NCBI GenBank assembly: GCA_900315305.1
Contig: OMYS01000010.1
Span: 1-44,996 of the forward strand
Source: an uncultured Eubacteriales bacterium
Lineage (GTDB): Bacteria > Bacillota > Clostridia > Lachnospirales > Lachnospiraceae
DNA length: 44,996 nt
Direction: 5' to 3'
The translations under genes and the position numbers were made by a program. This document shows positions 24,372 through 31,966 of this stretch, piece after piece (the first letter of the stretch is position 1; the number at the start of each line of letters is the position of its first letter). The notes below the pieces were generated by a model. It was not told where the DNA came from. It did not search any database and worked only from the letters and a program-made list of their open reading frames with translations.

Positions 24372-25532
24372 ATGGCTGATAAAGAAGCATATGTCGCATA
24401 TGTAGGCACCTACACAAATGGAAAGAGCAAAGGAATCCATATCTATGACGTCGACGTCAAGGAAGGACTCCTTCACCTCCGCAAGGTCGTGCCGGTCAAC
24501 AACTCGTCTTACATCACGCGCTCGCGCAATATGAAGTATCTCTATTCGATTGCAGATGAAGGCGTGCGCGCATTCCGGATCGAGCCGGACGGCGATCTCA
24601 CACCGATCAACGAGATCGATATCAATGGCATGAGAGGCTGCCATATGTCCGTCGATCTGGAAGGCAAATACCTCTTCGTCGCAGGCTATCATGACGGCAA
24701 GGTGACTGTTGTTCACACCCACAGGGACGGACGTCTCGGAAATCTGATGGACGGCGTGTTCCACAAGGGAATTGGAGCCGTCAATGAGCGCTCCTTCCGT
24801 CCGCATGTCTGCTGCGTCCGTGTCACGCCGGACAACAGGTTCCTGTGCGCGGTCGACAACGGCATTGATCAGATCGTTCTCTACAAGATCAATCACACGT
24901 ACCACAAGCTTCAGCAGATCGATATTCTGCGCATGGGCAGAGAGGCTGGTCCCCGGAGCATCCATTTCAGCAAGGATGGAAAATTTGCGTATGTCCTCTG
25001 CGAGATCACGAATGTCGTCCGCGTGTACTCCTACAAGGTTGTGAACGGCTATCCACAGTTCGATCTCCTGCAGGAGGTCTCGACGCTCTCTGACGCGAGA
25101 GATCCACATGATGCCGCATCTGCGCTCCGCATTTCCTATGACGGAAAATATCTGTTCTGCTCGACGGCGGGCGATGATTCCGTCGCGTGCTATCGAATCA
25201 AGGAGGACGGCCTTCTTGACCGTCTGTTCTCCCTGCCGACAGCGGGCAATTATCCGAAGGATATCGCGATCTTCCCGGATGAGAAGCATCTCGCGGTTGT
25301 TAACAACGGATCGGGCACAATCACGACGTTCGCGATCGATTATGAGAAGAAGTGCCTTGTCATGAAGGGAAAGCCGCAGGTCCTCGATACGCCGAACTGC
25401 ATGGTCTTCCAGAAGATCGAGAAGGCACCGGATACGGTGAGAGATGTCCCGGAGGCAGAGGCTGAGGCGGCTGCCCACGACCTTGTCCGCAACATCGAGC
25501 CGGTATCGCTCGAGAATGCTACGCAGGCATAA
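24372..25532 (+). CDS. Lactonase-family beta-propeller protein (6-phosphogluconolactonase-like)
   Basis: A 386-residue protein of the YkgB/Pgl lactonase family, a seven-bladed beta-propeller. Repeated blade motifs are seen: AYVGTYTNGKSKGIHIYDVD at the start, then RGCHMSVDLEGKYLFVAGYH, HVCCVRVTPDNRFLCAVDNG, GPRSIHFSKDGKFAYVLCE, ALRISYDGKYLFCSTAG and FPDEKHLAVVNNGSGTI. It may hydrolyse 6-phosphogluconolactone, but no other pentose phosphate gene is nearby and family members have varied substrates. It has no signal peptide. An extra acidic tail of about 30 residues follows the last blade. Confidence 0.85.
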   Translation: MADKEAYVAYVGTYTNGKSKGIHIYDVDVKEGLLHLRKVVPVNNSSYITRSRNMKYLYSIADEGVRAFRIEPDGDLTPINEIDINGMRGCHMSVDLEGKYLFVAGYHDGKVTVVHTHRDGRLGNLMDGVFHKGIGAVNERSFRPHVCCVRVTPDNRFLCAVDNGIDQIVLYKINHTYHKLQQIDILRMGREAGPRSIHFSKDGKFAYVLCEITNVVRVYSYKVVNGYPQFDLLQEVSTLSDARDPHDAASALRISYDGKYLFCSTAGDDSVACYRIKEDGLLDRLFSLPTAGNYPKDIAIFPDEKHLAVVNNGSGTITTFAIDYEKKCLVMKGKPQVLDTPNCMVFQKIEKAPDTVRDVPEAEAEAAAHDLVRNIEPVSLENATQA

Positions 25533-25598
25533 AGCATCGGATCCATCAGAACGGTATCAGGACGGATCTGAAGCCTGATGCCGCGTGAAATGAAGAAT

Positions 25599-25634
25599 AA
25601 AGCGCCATCCCCGAAAAAACAGGGATGGCGCTTT
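25599..25634. terminator. Bidirectional terminator between the lactonase gene and aroC
   Basis: A perfect 13-bp stem (25599-25611 with 25622-25634) with a 10-base A-rich loop, TTTT on the plus side and an A-run on the left that becomes T on the minus strand. It ends one base before the aroC stop codon. Confidence 0.85.
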
Positions 25635-25635
25635 T

Positions 25636-26670
25636 TTATTTCTCGTAGAACTTCCGCACGCTGTCCATCTTCGCGGACATGTTGATGAGCATCGCGTCGA
25701 GAATCGTGGCGCTCGTCATCGCCTCGACGACGACGGCCGCGCGGGGTCCGATGACCGGGTCGTGTCTCCCGTGGATCTCGATCTCCGTGTCCTCATGGCC
25801 GGAGGTGATCGTCTCCTGCGGACGGGCGATGGACGGCGTCGGCTTGAAGTAGACGTGGAGCACGATGTCCGCGCCCGTGCTGATGCCGCCGAGAATGCCT
25901 CCGGCGTGGTTTGTGACGGGAGTCACGACTCCGTTCACCATGCGGAAGCTGTCGTTATTTTCACTGCCCCTTGCGCGGGAGACGAGATGCCCGTCGCCGA
26001 TGTCGAGGCCCTTTACGGCGCCGATCGAGAAGATCGCCTGCGCGAGCCTTGCGTCGAGCTTGTCGAAGACCGGATCACCGATGCCCGCCGGCACGCCGTG
26101 TACGCAGCAGATGACCTCAGAGCCCGTGGAGTCCTTCTCCGAGCGGCACTGATCGACATAAGCCTCCGCCTCCGGTCCCATCGGGTGTCCGCCGATCGCG
26201 GTCACCTTTGTGTCAAATGAGATGCCGAGCTCCGCGAGCGCCTTGCACGCGACGGCTCCGGCCGCGACCCGCGCCAGGGTCTCGCGCCCCGAGGAACGGC
26301 CGCCTCCGCGGTAGTCGCGGAAGCCGAACTTTGCGTCGTACCCGTAGTCCGCGTGGCCGGGGCGGTAGACGCTCGCGAGATTTCCGTAGTCGCGGGAGTG
26401 CTGGTCTGTATTTCTCACCATCATGGAAATGGGTGTTCCGGTCGTCTTTCCCTCAAAGACGCCGGAGAGAATTTCGATCTGGTCGGCCTCATTTCTCTTT
26501 GTCGAGAGGCGGCCGCCGTTCGGGCGTCTCCGCTCCATGTAGGGCATGATGTCCTCCTCCGAGAGCGGAAGACCGGCCGGACAGCCGTCGATCACGACGC
26601 CAAGCCCGGCTCCGTGGGACTCTCCCCAGGTCGTGAACCTGAATATTGTTCCATATGAAGATCCTGCCAT
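25636..26670 (-). CDS. aroC: Chorismate synthase
   Basis: A 344-residue FMN-dependent enzyme that makes chorismate from EPSP, the last step of the shikimate pathway. The N-terminal SSYGTIFRFTTWGESHG, RPGHADYGYDAKFGFRDYRG and GGGRSSGRETLARVAAG (near residue 125) are hallmark blocks for flavin and substrate binding. The C-terminus is slightly shorter than that of E. coli AroC. The methionine start matches the family, but no ribosome binding site lies directly before it; the nearest, AAAGGAGG, is about 50 bases upstream across a potential hairpin. It supplies the chorismate mutase encoded at 14.2 kb. Confidence 0.96.
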   Translation of the reverse strand: MAGSSYGTIFRFTTWGESHGAGLGVVIDGCPAGLPLSEEDIMPYMERRRPNGGRLSTKRNEADQIEILSGVFEGKTTGTPISMMVRNTDQHSRDYGNLASVYRPGHADYGYDAKFGFRDYRGGGRSSGRETLARVAAGAVACKALAELGISFDTKVTAIGGHPMGPEAEAYVDQCRSEKDSTGSEVICCVHGVPAGIGDPVFDKLDARLAQAIFSIGAVKGLDIGDGHLVSRARGSENNDSFRMVNGVVTPVTNHAGGILGGISTGADIVLHVYFKPTPSIARPQETITSGHEDTEIEIHGRHDPVIGPRAAVVVEAMTSATILDAMLINMSAKMDSVRKFYEK

Positions 26671-26730
26671 AAATTATTAAGCCGCGGGAACTCCGGGAAT
26701 TGCCTCGGAGCGGAGCGGCATCCTCCTTTC
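26671..26730 (-). promoter_or_regulatory. aroC leader with displaced ribosome binding site and mini-frame
   Basis: On the minus strand GAAAGGAGG (26730-26722) directly abuts an ATG that opens a 14-codon frame (MPLRSEAIPGVPAA, stop 26679-26677), ending 6 bases before aroC. GCCGC (26719-26715) can pair with GCGGC (26685-26681), and CTCCG (26710-26706) with CGGAG (26695-26691). This would bring the ribosome binding site within about 12 bases of the aroC ATG. Either route could drive aroC translation. Confidence 0.5.
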
Positions 26731-26746
26731 AAGTCAGTTTTGTGCA

Positions 26747-26905
26747 TGCAGCACCCCACAGACTCGGAATGCTTTGCATTCCTCGCTGTGGGGCGGACAG
26801 AGCGGCTTCGCCGCTTGTCCGCCCCACGGAAAACCTCTGAAATCGTCCGGTGAGCAAGCTCTCCGTCCGGATTTCATCGGTTTTCCGTGGGGTGCTGAAT
26901 AATTA
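26747..26905 (+). repeat. Intact multi-hairpin repeat element
   Basis: Perfect 11-base inverted ends CAGCACCCCAC (26749-26759) and GTGGGGTGCTG (26887-26897). Hairpin 1 (26756-26791) pairs CCACAG/CTGTGG and GGAATGC/GCATTCC. Hairpin 2 (26788-26827) is a 17-bp stem with one bulged G. Hairpin 3 (26827-26887) pairs CGGAAAACC/GGTTTTCCG, TGAAAT/ATTTCA and CCGG/CCGG. It is the best-preserved copy, between divergent aroC and the rhomboid-like gene. No transposase is present, so it is either a non-autonomous mobile unit or a domesticated structure. Confidence 0.9.
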
Positions 26906-26944
26906 CATATTATATCCTTTTGGGAGCGGCGTGTGAATCACGGA

Positions 26945-26973
26945 TTGACACGATTTTTCACGTTATTTATAAT
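26945..26973 (+). promoter_or_regulatory. Consensus sigma-A promoter of the rhomboid-like gene
   Basis: Perfect TTGACA (26945-26950), a 17-base spacer and perfect TATAAT (26968-26973), the strongest match in the window. The start is expected near 26980, giving a leader of about 37 bases. Confidence 0.88.
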
Positions 26974-27016
26974 AAAGGAACATGCTTTAACGTAGCATAG
27001 TGAGTGAGGTATATAT

Positions 27017-27976
27017 ATGAATTCATTTATCAACTGGCTCGAGAGGAAGCTGCACGGGCGCGCGATCCCGCATCTGACGGCCTGTATGATCGGGCTGTTC
27101 GTCATCGGATATCTCTTGACGGGCATGGGAAGCGCCGTGACAGCGGGGCTGACGCTGAATATATACAAGGTCCTGCACGGGCAGATCTGGCGGCTTGTCA
27201 CCTGGCTTCTGATTCCGCCATCTTCCTTTGACATCTTTACGATCATCATGCTGTTCTTTTACCTGTCGATCGGCGTCTCTCTGGAGCGGACGTGGGGCGA
27301 TTTCCGCTATAATGTCTATATTATCGGCGGTCTTCTGATCACGATTCTGTCCGCATTTGTGACATACATCGGCTTTACGGCGGCAGGCTTTAATCCGGCA
27401 GAGGTCGGAGCGGCAATCGGGGCGTTCTACAGCACATATTACGTCTGCATGTCCATCATGCTGGCCTACGCGGCGACATTTCCTGACGCGGAGGTGCTGC
27501 TGTTCTTCGTCATTCCGATCCGCATGAAATGGCTCGGCTGGATGTACTTTGCATTTATCGCCTACGACTGCATCACCTACATCAGACTGGCGCTGTCCGC
27601 GTCCGGCTCGCCGCTCTATTGGATTCACGCGATCGCGGTCGTCGCATCGCTGTTTAACTTCGTGCTGTTCTGGCTGGAGACAAGGAATGGCGGCGTTCAT
27701 TTGAGCCGCAGTCAGAGAGAGACGAGAAGGCAGTTCCGCACGCAGCAGCGTGCGTCAGGTCCGAAGGTTGTCCAGATGCCGCGTGCCCGTCACCGCTGCG
27801 AGGTGTGCGGACGCACGGATATTTCCAATCCGGAGCTTGAGTTCCGGTACTGCTCGAAGTGCGACGGTGCGCACGAATACTGCATGGACCATCTGTACAC
27901 GCACCAGCACATCCACTACGACAATGACAACCTGGGAAATGCATACAATAAGGAACACCGCGATCAGAATCAGTGA
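27017..27976 (+). CDS. Rhomboid-fold membrane protein lacking the catalytic serine motif, with zinc ribbon tail
   Basis: A 319-residue protein with about six membrane helices (about 22-225) and a cytosolic tail. Rhomboid hallmarks are present: HGQIWRLVTWLL in loop 1, SIGVSLERTWGDFRYN after helix 2, and IPIRMKWLGWMYF after helix 4. Where active rhomboids have GxSG in helix 4, this protein has AFYSTYYVCMSIM. A histidine remains in the last helix (WIHAIAVVASLFNF). The tail carries CEVCGRTD...YCSKCDG...YCMDHLYTHQHIH (about 256-296), a probable zinc ribbon. It is probably a non-proteolytic relative that binds membrane proteins. It is transcribed from a near-perfect promoter and followed 40 bases later by the lysA-type gene. 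Confidence 0.8.
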   Translation: MNSFINWLERKLHGRAIPHLTACMIGLFVIGYLLTGMGSAVTAGLTLNIYKVLHGQIWRLVTWLLIPPSSFDIFTIIMLFFYLSIGVSLERTWGDFRYNVYIIGGLLITILSAFVTYIGFTAAGFNPAEVGAAIGAFYSTYYVCMSIMLAYAATFPDAEVLLFFVIPIRMKWLGWMYFAFIAYDCITYIRLALSASGSPLYWIHAIAVVASLFNFVLFWLETRNGGVHLSRSQRETRRQFRTQQRASGPKVVQMPRARHRCEVCGRTDISNPELEFRYCSKCDGAHEYCMDHLYTHQHIHYDNDNLGNAYNKEHRDQNQ

Positions 27977-28016
27977 TTTGCACTGACAAAGCGCAGGGAG
28001 AGGAGTTCAGATTATT

Positions 28017-29306
28017 ATGAAGAAACCATTTACGACCAAAGAGAAGCTCGAGGAGATTATCCGGGAGATTCCGACCCCGTTCCACATCTACGACGAGGCG
28101 GGAATCCGGAAAAATGCAAGGCTTGTCCGCCAGGCATTTTCCTGGAACAAGGGCTTCCGCGAGTATTTCGCGGTGAAGGCGCTTCCGAACCCGGTCATCC
28201 TCGATATCCTGAAGGAGGAGGGCTGCGGCTGTGACTGCTCGTCGCTCACAGAGCTCATGATGGCGAAGGCGATCGGCAACGACGGTCACCTCACAATGTT
28301 CTCGTCAAATGATACGCCGGACGAGGAGTATGTGTACGCGGACAAGATGGGCGCCATCATCAATCTCGATGACTTCACGATGGTCGATTGCTTCGAAAAG
28401 GCCGTCGGTCATTTCCCGAAGATCATGTGCTGCCGCTTCAATCCGGGCGGAGTCTTCAAGGTCTCGAACGGGATCATGGATAACCCGGGCGACTCCAAGT
28501 ACGGCATGACGGAGGAGCAGCTGACAGAGGCGTTCCGCATCCTCAAGTCGAAGGGCGTCGAGGAGTTCGGCATTCATTCCTTCCTCGTATCGAATGCGGT
28601 CACCAATGACTACTATCCGATGCTCGCAAAGCTCCTCTTCGAGCTCGCGGTCCGCGTCTCGAAGAAGGTCGGCGTGCACATCAAGTTCATCAACCTCTCC
28701 GGTGGTGTCGGCATTCCGTACAAGCCGGATGATCCGGCAAATGACATTCTCGCGATCGGCGAGGGCGTCCGCAAGGTCTACGATGAGATTCTCGTTCCGG
28801 CCGGCATGGGCGATGTCGAGATCTACACGGAGATGGGCCGCTTCATGACAGGCCCTTACGGCGCGCTGATCACGACGGCCATCCACGAGAAGAACATCAT
28901 GAAGCACTACATCGGCGTCGACGCCTGCGCGGTCAACCTCATGCGTCCGGCCATGTACGGCGCTTACCACCACATTACGGTCATGGGCAAGGAAAATGAG
29001 CCTTGCACGGAGACCTACGATGTGACCGGTTCTCTCTGCGAGAACAACGATAAGTTCGCGATCGACCGGAAGCTGCCGAAGATTGACATGGGTGATATCC
29101 TCTATATCCACGATACCGGCGCCCACGGCTTCGCGATGGGCTACAACTACAACGGCAAGCTGAAGTCCGCGGAGGTCCTTCTTCATCCGGACGGAACGTT
29201 CGATAAGATCCGCCGCGCCGAGACGCCGCAGGACTACTTTGCGACGTTCAGTGAGCTTCCGATCTACAAGACGCTGATCGATGAGGCGAAGGAAGAAGAG
29301 AAATAA
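28017..29306 (+). CDS. lysA: Diaminopimelate decarboxylase (group IV PLP decarboxylase)
   Basis: A 429-residue fold-type III PLP enzyme that probably decarboxylates meso-diaminopimelate to lysine. K54 in FAVKALPNPVIL is the expected Schiff-base lysine. HSFLVSNAVTNDYY and NLSGGVGIPYKPDD form the phosphate-binding side, EMGRFMTGPYG follows near 280, and VTGSLCENNDKF near 340 supplies the active-site cysteine across the dimer. The GSLCEN version of the usual GPxCES signature marks a divergent clostridial subgroup, so another basic amino acid substrate is possible. It follows the rhomboid-like gene on the same strand. Confidence 0.8.
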   Translation: MKKPFTTKEKLEEIIREIPTPFHIYDEAGIRKNARLVRQAFSWNKGFREYFAVKALPNPVILDILKEEGCGCDCSSLTELMMAKAIGNDGHLTMFSSNDTPDEEYVYADKMGAIINLDDFTMVDCFEKAVGHFPKIMCCRFNPGGVFKVSNGIMDNPGDSKYGMTEEQLTEAFRILKSKGVEEFGIHSFLVSNAVTNDYYPMLAKLLFELAVRVSKKVGVHIKFINLSGGVGIPYKPDDPANDILAIGEGVRKVYDEILVPAGMGDVEIYTEMGRFMTGPYGALITTAIHEKNIMKHYIGVDACAVNLMRPAMYGAYHHITVMGKENEPCTETYDVTGSLCENNDKFAIDRKLPKIDMGDILYIHDTGAHGFAMGYNYNGKLKSAEVLLHPDGTFDKIRRAETPQDYFATFSELPIYKTLIDEAKEEEK

Positions 29307-29315
29307 ATGATTGGC

Positions 29316-29357
29316 TTGTGAGGACGGATGCGCTTGCTACGCCCCCGTCCCTCACAA
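29316..29357 (+). other. Hairpin after the lysA-type gene
   Basis: TTGTGAGGACGG (29316-29327) pairs with CCGTCCCTCACAA (29345-29357) with one bulged C. AAAATTATAAT rather than a T-run follows, so it is not a standard intrinsic terminator. Confidence 0.45.
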
Positions 29358-29429
29358 AAATTATAATATCGAATTAGTATTTTTCCTTTCTACAAGACAT
29401 AAATTCTGCACACAGGTGCAGGGTTGTAT

Positions 29430-29438
29430 GGTATACTT
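29430..29438 (+). promoter_or_regulatory. Extended -10 promoter of tRNA-Leu
   Basis: TG at 29430-29431, one base, then TATACT (29433-29438). No convincing -35 box lies 16-18 bases upstream. The predicted start near 29445 is about 4 bases before the mature tRNA. Confidence 0.5.
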
Positions 29439-29448
29439 ATCAAATAAG

Positions 29449-29531
29449 CCGGTGTGGCGGAATGGCAGACGCAGCAGACTCAAAATCTGCCGATAGCAAT
29501 ATCGTATGGGTTCGAGTCCCATCACCGGCAT
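29449..29531 (+). tRNA. tRNA-Leu (anticodon CAA)
   Basis: An 83-base class II tRNA. Acceptor arms GCCGGTG and CACCGGC pair. The anticodon stem GCAGA/TCTGC encloses loop CTCAAAA with anticodon CAA (29482-29484), reading UUG. A long variable arm follows (CGATAGCAATATCG), then T-arm ATGGG TTCGAGT CCCAT. The discriminator base is A, as expected for leucine. The 3' CCA is not encoded and must be added. Confidence 0.96.
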
Positions 29532-29539
29532 GACAGATG

Positions 29540-29562
29540 GACAGCTCTGGCTGTCCTTTTTG
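29540..29562 (+). terminator. Intrinsic terminator of tRNA-Leu
   Basis: GGACAGC (29540-29546), loop TCTG, GCTGTCC (29551-29557), then TTTTT. It lies 18 bases before the start codon of the MerR-type gene. Confidence 0.85.
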
Positions 29563-29580
29563 AGTGTAAGGGGAATATTT

Positions 29581-30426
29581 ATGAAGAACGGCCTTCTTAG
29601 CATCGGCAAGATGGCGGAGCTCAATCATACGACAATTGCGACACTCCGGCTCTATGACAAGGAGGGGCTTCTCAAGCCGACGTATACGGATCCGGAGACG
29701 GGATACCGCTACTACGATATCCAGAAAAATGCACGGCTCGACATGATCCAGTACATGAAGGAGCTCGGTATGAGCCTCAGCGAGATTCGCTCCGTGTTTG
29801 AGAGCAAGGACCTCGCCCGTATCGAGAGTATTTTATCCGAGAAAAATGAACAGATCTACCAGGAGATCAGCGAGCTGAAGATTCAGCAGAACGCCGTTGA
29901 GCGCTCGATTCGCGCGCTGGAGCGGTATCGCAAGTCGCCGGTCAGGGGGACAATCTCTCTGGAGTTTATCGACCGGCGATATATCTGGGCGATTCCGTGT
30001 CCTGTCAATTTTTACGAGGGGAGTCTTGCGGACTACGAGGACTGCCTCACAGAGCTGAGAAATGCGCTGATCCGGAATCAGATTCCGGAGATCCACACCT
30101 ACAGCACCGGGACCTCCATCCGGCAGACAGACTTTGAGAGCCGGACCTTTACGGCGGACCGGATCTTCATCATGGGCGACTACGCTCTGTATAAGAGCAG
30201 GAAGGACCTTGCTATTCTGGATGCTGGTATGTATGCCTGCATTTACGCGGACAGCTATGACGACGAAGTCTCATATGCAGACAGACTTTTCGAGTACTGC
30301 AGGGAGAATAACTACTATATTTCAGGAGATTATATCTGCGAGGTTCTGTCGGAATTTAACGTTTTTGACGAAAACAGGCGGCATATGTTCCTGCGTCTTC
30401 AGATTCCTGTCCGCTTCAGAAAATGA
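29581..30426 (+). CDS. MerR-family transcriptional regulator with effector-binding domain
   Basis: A 281-residue regulator. The N-terminal winged helix (about 1-75) has LLSIGKMAELNHTTIATLRL, YDKEGLLKP and the YRYYD of the wing. A coiled coil (about 80-120: LSEKNEQIYQEISELKIQQN) gives dimerisation. The C-terminal half (about 125-280) resembles a GyrI/BltR-type ligand-binding domain, suggesting a small organic, possibly multidrug or amine, signal. ATG 29581 is preceded by AAGGGGA; the frame is open further upstream into the tRNA and is not coding there. The 19-base promoter spacer ahead of the next gene makes that gene a likely target. Confidence 0.85.
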   Translation: MKNGLLSIGKMAELNHTTIATLRLYDKEGLLKPTYTDPETGYRYYDIQKNARLDMIQYMKELGMSLSEIRSVFESKDLARIESILSEKNEQIYQEISELKIQQNAVERSIRALERYRKSPVRGTISLEFIDRRYIWAIPCPVNFYEGSLADYEDCLTELRNALIRNQIPEIHTYSTGTSIRQTDFESRTFTADRIFIMGDYALYKSRKDLAILDAGMYACIYADSYDDEVSYADRLFEYCRENNYYISGDYICEVLSEFNVFDENRRHMFLRLQIPVRFRK

Positions 30427-30505
30427 AAAAACCTATGATCTGTAAATGTATACAGAAATACAGCCGATACCTTCCTGCAAAATGGTAAAAATCACAAATT
30501 CCGTC

Positions 30506-30541
30506 TTGACTCTCATCCCACATCAGACTTTATAATCTGAT
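30506..30541 (+). promoter_or_regulatory. Promoter with 19-base spacer and overlapping dyad, possible MerR-type operator
   Basis: TTGACT (30506-30511) and TATAAT (30531-30536) are separated by 19 bases, the over-long spacing typical of MerR-activated promoters. A dyad ATCAGA (30522-30527) / TCTGAT (30536-30541) overlaps the -10 box. The MerR-type gene ends 80 bases upstream. Confidence 0.55.
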
Positions 30542-30568
30542 CATCAAGATCAAGGAGGACATAAAGTC

Positions 30569-31600
30569 ATGAGAAAGGTGAGAGTCGTACAGTATGGCTG
30601 CGGCAAGATGAGCAAATATACGCTCCGGTATGCATATCAGCACGGCGCGGAAATTGTCGGCGCGATCGATGTCAATCCGAAGGTTGTCGGACAGGATGTC
30701 GGCGACTGGGCGGAGCTCGGAGTCAAGACAGGGGTCATCATTTCCGACAACGCGGATGCAGTGCTTGATGCGTGCGATCCGGATGTCGCGATCGTCACAC
30801 TGTTCAGCTTTGTGAAGGATATCTATCCGATGGTCGAAAAGTGCGTGAGCCGCGGCATCAACGTCATTACGACCTGCGAGGAGGCCATTTATCCGTGGAC
30901 GACGGCTGCCCCTGAGGTGAACCGTCTCGACAAGATCGCGAAGGAGCACAACTGCACGATTGCCGGCACGGGCATGCAGGACATCTTCTGGGTCAACATG
31001 GTCGCTATGGCGGCAGCGGGCTGCACGAGCATCTCAAAGATCAAGGGCGCCTACAGCTACAATGTCGATGAGTACGGTATGGCGCTTGCAAATGCGCACG
31101 GCTGCGACCTGACGCCGGAGGAGTTTGAGAAGAAGATCGCCCACCCCGAGGTGTTTGAGGCATCCTACGCGTGGAATTCGGTTGAGGCAATCTGCAGCAA
31201 GCTGCATCTTGTGATCCGCAGTATCACCCAGAAGCATGTGCCGATCACTCTGGACCACGACATCTACAGCGAGACGCTCGGAAAGGACATCAAGGCCGGA
31301 CGGGTCATCGGTATGTCTGCTGTTGTGACGGCGGAGACAGCGCAGGGGATCACGGTCGAAGAGGAGACGATCGGCAAGGTCTATGCGCCGGAAGACGGAG
31401 ACATGTGCGACTGGTGGATCACAGGCGAGCCGAATACGGAGTACCATGTTGTCAAGCCGGCGACGGTCGAGCACACCTGCTCAACACTCGTGAACCGGAT
31501 TCCGACACTGATCAACGCGCCGGCAGGCTACGTCACTGCCGATCAGCTGGATCCGGTCGCATATATGCCGTATCCGATGGAGTTTTACGTAAAAGACTGA
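30569..31600 (+). CDS. NAD(P)-dependent dehydrogenase of the dihydrodipicolinate reductase / 2,4-diaminopentanoate dehydrogenase type
   Basis: A 343-residue Rossmann-fold protein. [20 protein letters not shown] at the N-terminus is the nucleotide loop, and [18 protein letters not shown] follows. The middle has [13 protein letters not shown] and [17 protein letters not shown], and the C-terminus [20 protein letters not shown]. This layout matches the diaminopentanoate dehydrogenase (Ord) group used in clostridial ornithine fermentation, rather than DapB, which is shorter. No other ornithine-degradation gene is in the window, so the true substrate is open. It has a strong AAGGAGGAC ribosome binding site and probable control by the upstream MerR-type regulator. 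Confidence 0.78.
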   Translation: MRKVRVVQYGCGKMSKYTLRYAYQHGAEIVGAIDVNPKVVGQDVGDWAELGVKTGVIISDNADAVLDACDPDVAIVTLFSFVKDIYPMVEKCVSRGINVITTCEEAIYPWTTAAPEVNRLDKIAKEHNCTIAGTGMQDIFWVNMVAMAAAGCTSISKIKGAYSYNVDEYGMALANAHGCDLTPEEFEKKIAHPEVFEASYAWNSVEAICSKLHLVIRSITQKHVPITLDHDIYSETLGKDIKAGRVIGMSAVVTAETAQGITVEEETIGKVYAPEDGDMCDWWITGEPNTEYHVVKPATVEHTCSTLVNRIPTLINAPAGYVTADQLDPVAYMPYPMEFYVKD

Positions 31601-31671
31601 CAGAAACATATACGAAGTTTGAAGAGGGGCTGTCGCGCCAGAGAGTGCGGCAGCCCCTCTTGCGTCAGGAT

Positions 31672-31690
31672 GATACCGCCCTGATATTCG
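31672..31690 (+). repeat. Second-family repeat end
   Basis: The 19 bases GATACCGCCCTGATATTCG are the exact reverse complement of 12059-12077. The flanks do not match, so this is a partial copy or a short shared end. Confidence 0.6.
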
Positions 31691-31803
31691 TGTAACCTGC
31701 GGTAAGGGGTGCGTGCACACGGGAACACAGAGCCCGACCGCCGACTCTCCTGTGGCATTTTCTGCCATTTTGTGTCATAATAATACCGTATGCATAGTCC
31801 ATG

Positions 31804-31833
31804 ACGAGGAACGCGCAGCGTTCCAAGTCTGGG
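31804..31833 (-). repeat. Remnant of hairpin 1 of the multi-hairpin repeat
   Basis: GGAACGC (31808-31814) and GCGTTCC (31818-31824) with flanking CGAG and AAGTCTGGG match the first module of the full copies in reverse orientation. No terminal inverted repeats remain. Confidence 0.55.
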
Positions 31834-31860
31834 ACTGACTGATACAACGTATATTTTTAT

Positions 31861-31930
31861 CGCCGTCCTGTCGTCCTGGGGACCTCGCTCGCAAAGCATG
31901 GGCTTCAGCGCGGACAGAAACGGCGTTTTT
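31861..31930 (+). terminator. Terminator or attenuator-like structure before the zinc-finger gene
   Basis: CGCCGT (31861-31866) pairs with ACGGCG (31920-31925) and CTGTC (31868-31872) with GACAG (31913-31917), followed by TTTTT (31926-31930). The loop of about 40 bases could itself fold. It lies about 37 bases before the TTG start and could attenuate transcription into the polA operon. Confidence 0.45.
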
Positions 31931-31966
31931 CGATCATAGCGCAAACTTTTGCGGAGGACGTAAGCC

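Larger units (their letters stand above)
31601..31966. other. Gene-free region upstream of the zinc-finger gene and polA
   Basis: No convincing gene. It holds a 13-bp hairpin with one G-U pair (31624-31636 with 31647-31659) that may end the preceding transcript although no T-run follows, a second-family repeat end (31672-31690), a remnant of hairpin 1 of the main repeat (31804-31833) and a terminator-like structure (31861-31930). It looks like an accumulation of decayed repeats. Confidence 0.6.

Noticed and set aside
29506..29580. Upstream extension of the MerR-type gene into the tRNA
   Set aside because: It would translate the tRNA T-arm and terminator; AAGGGGA supports ATG 29581.
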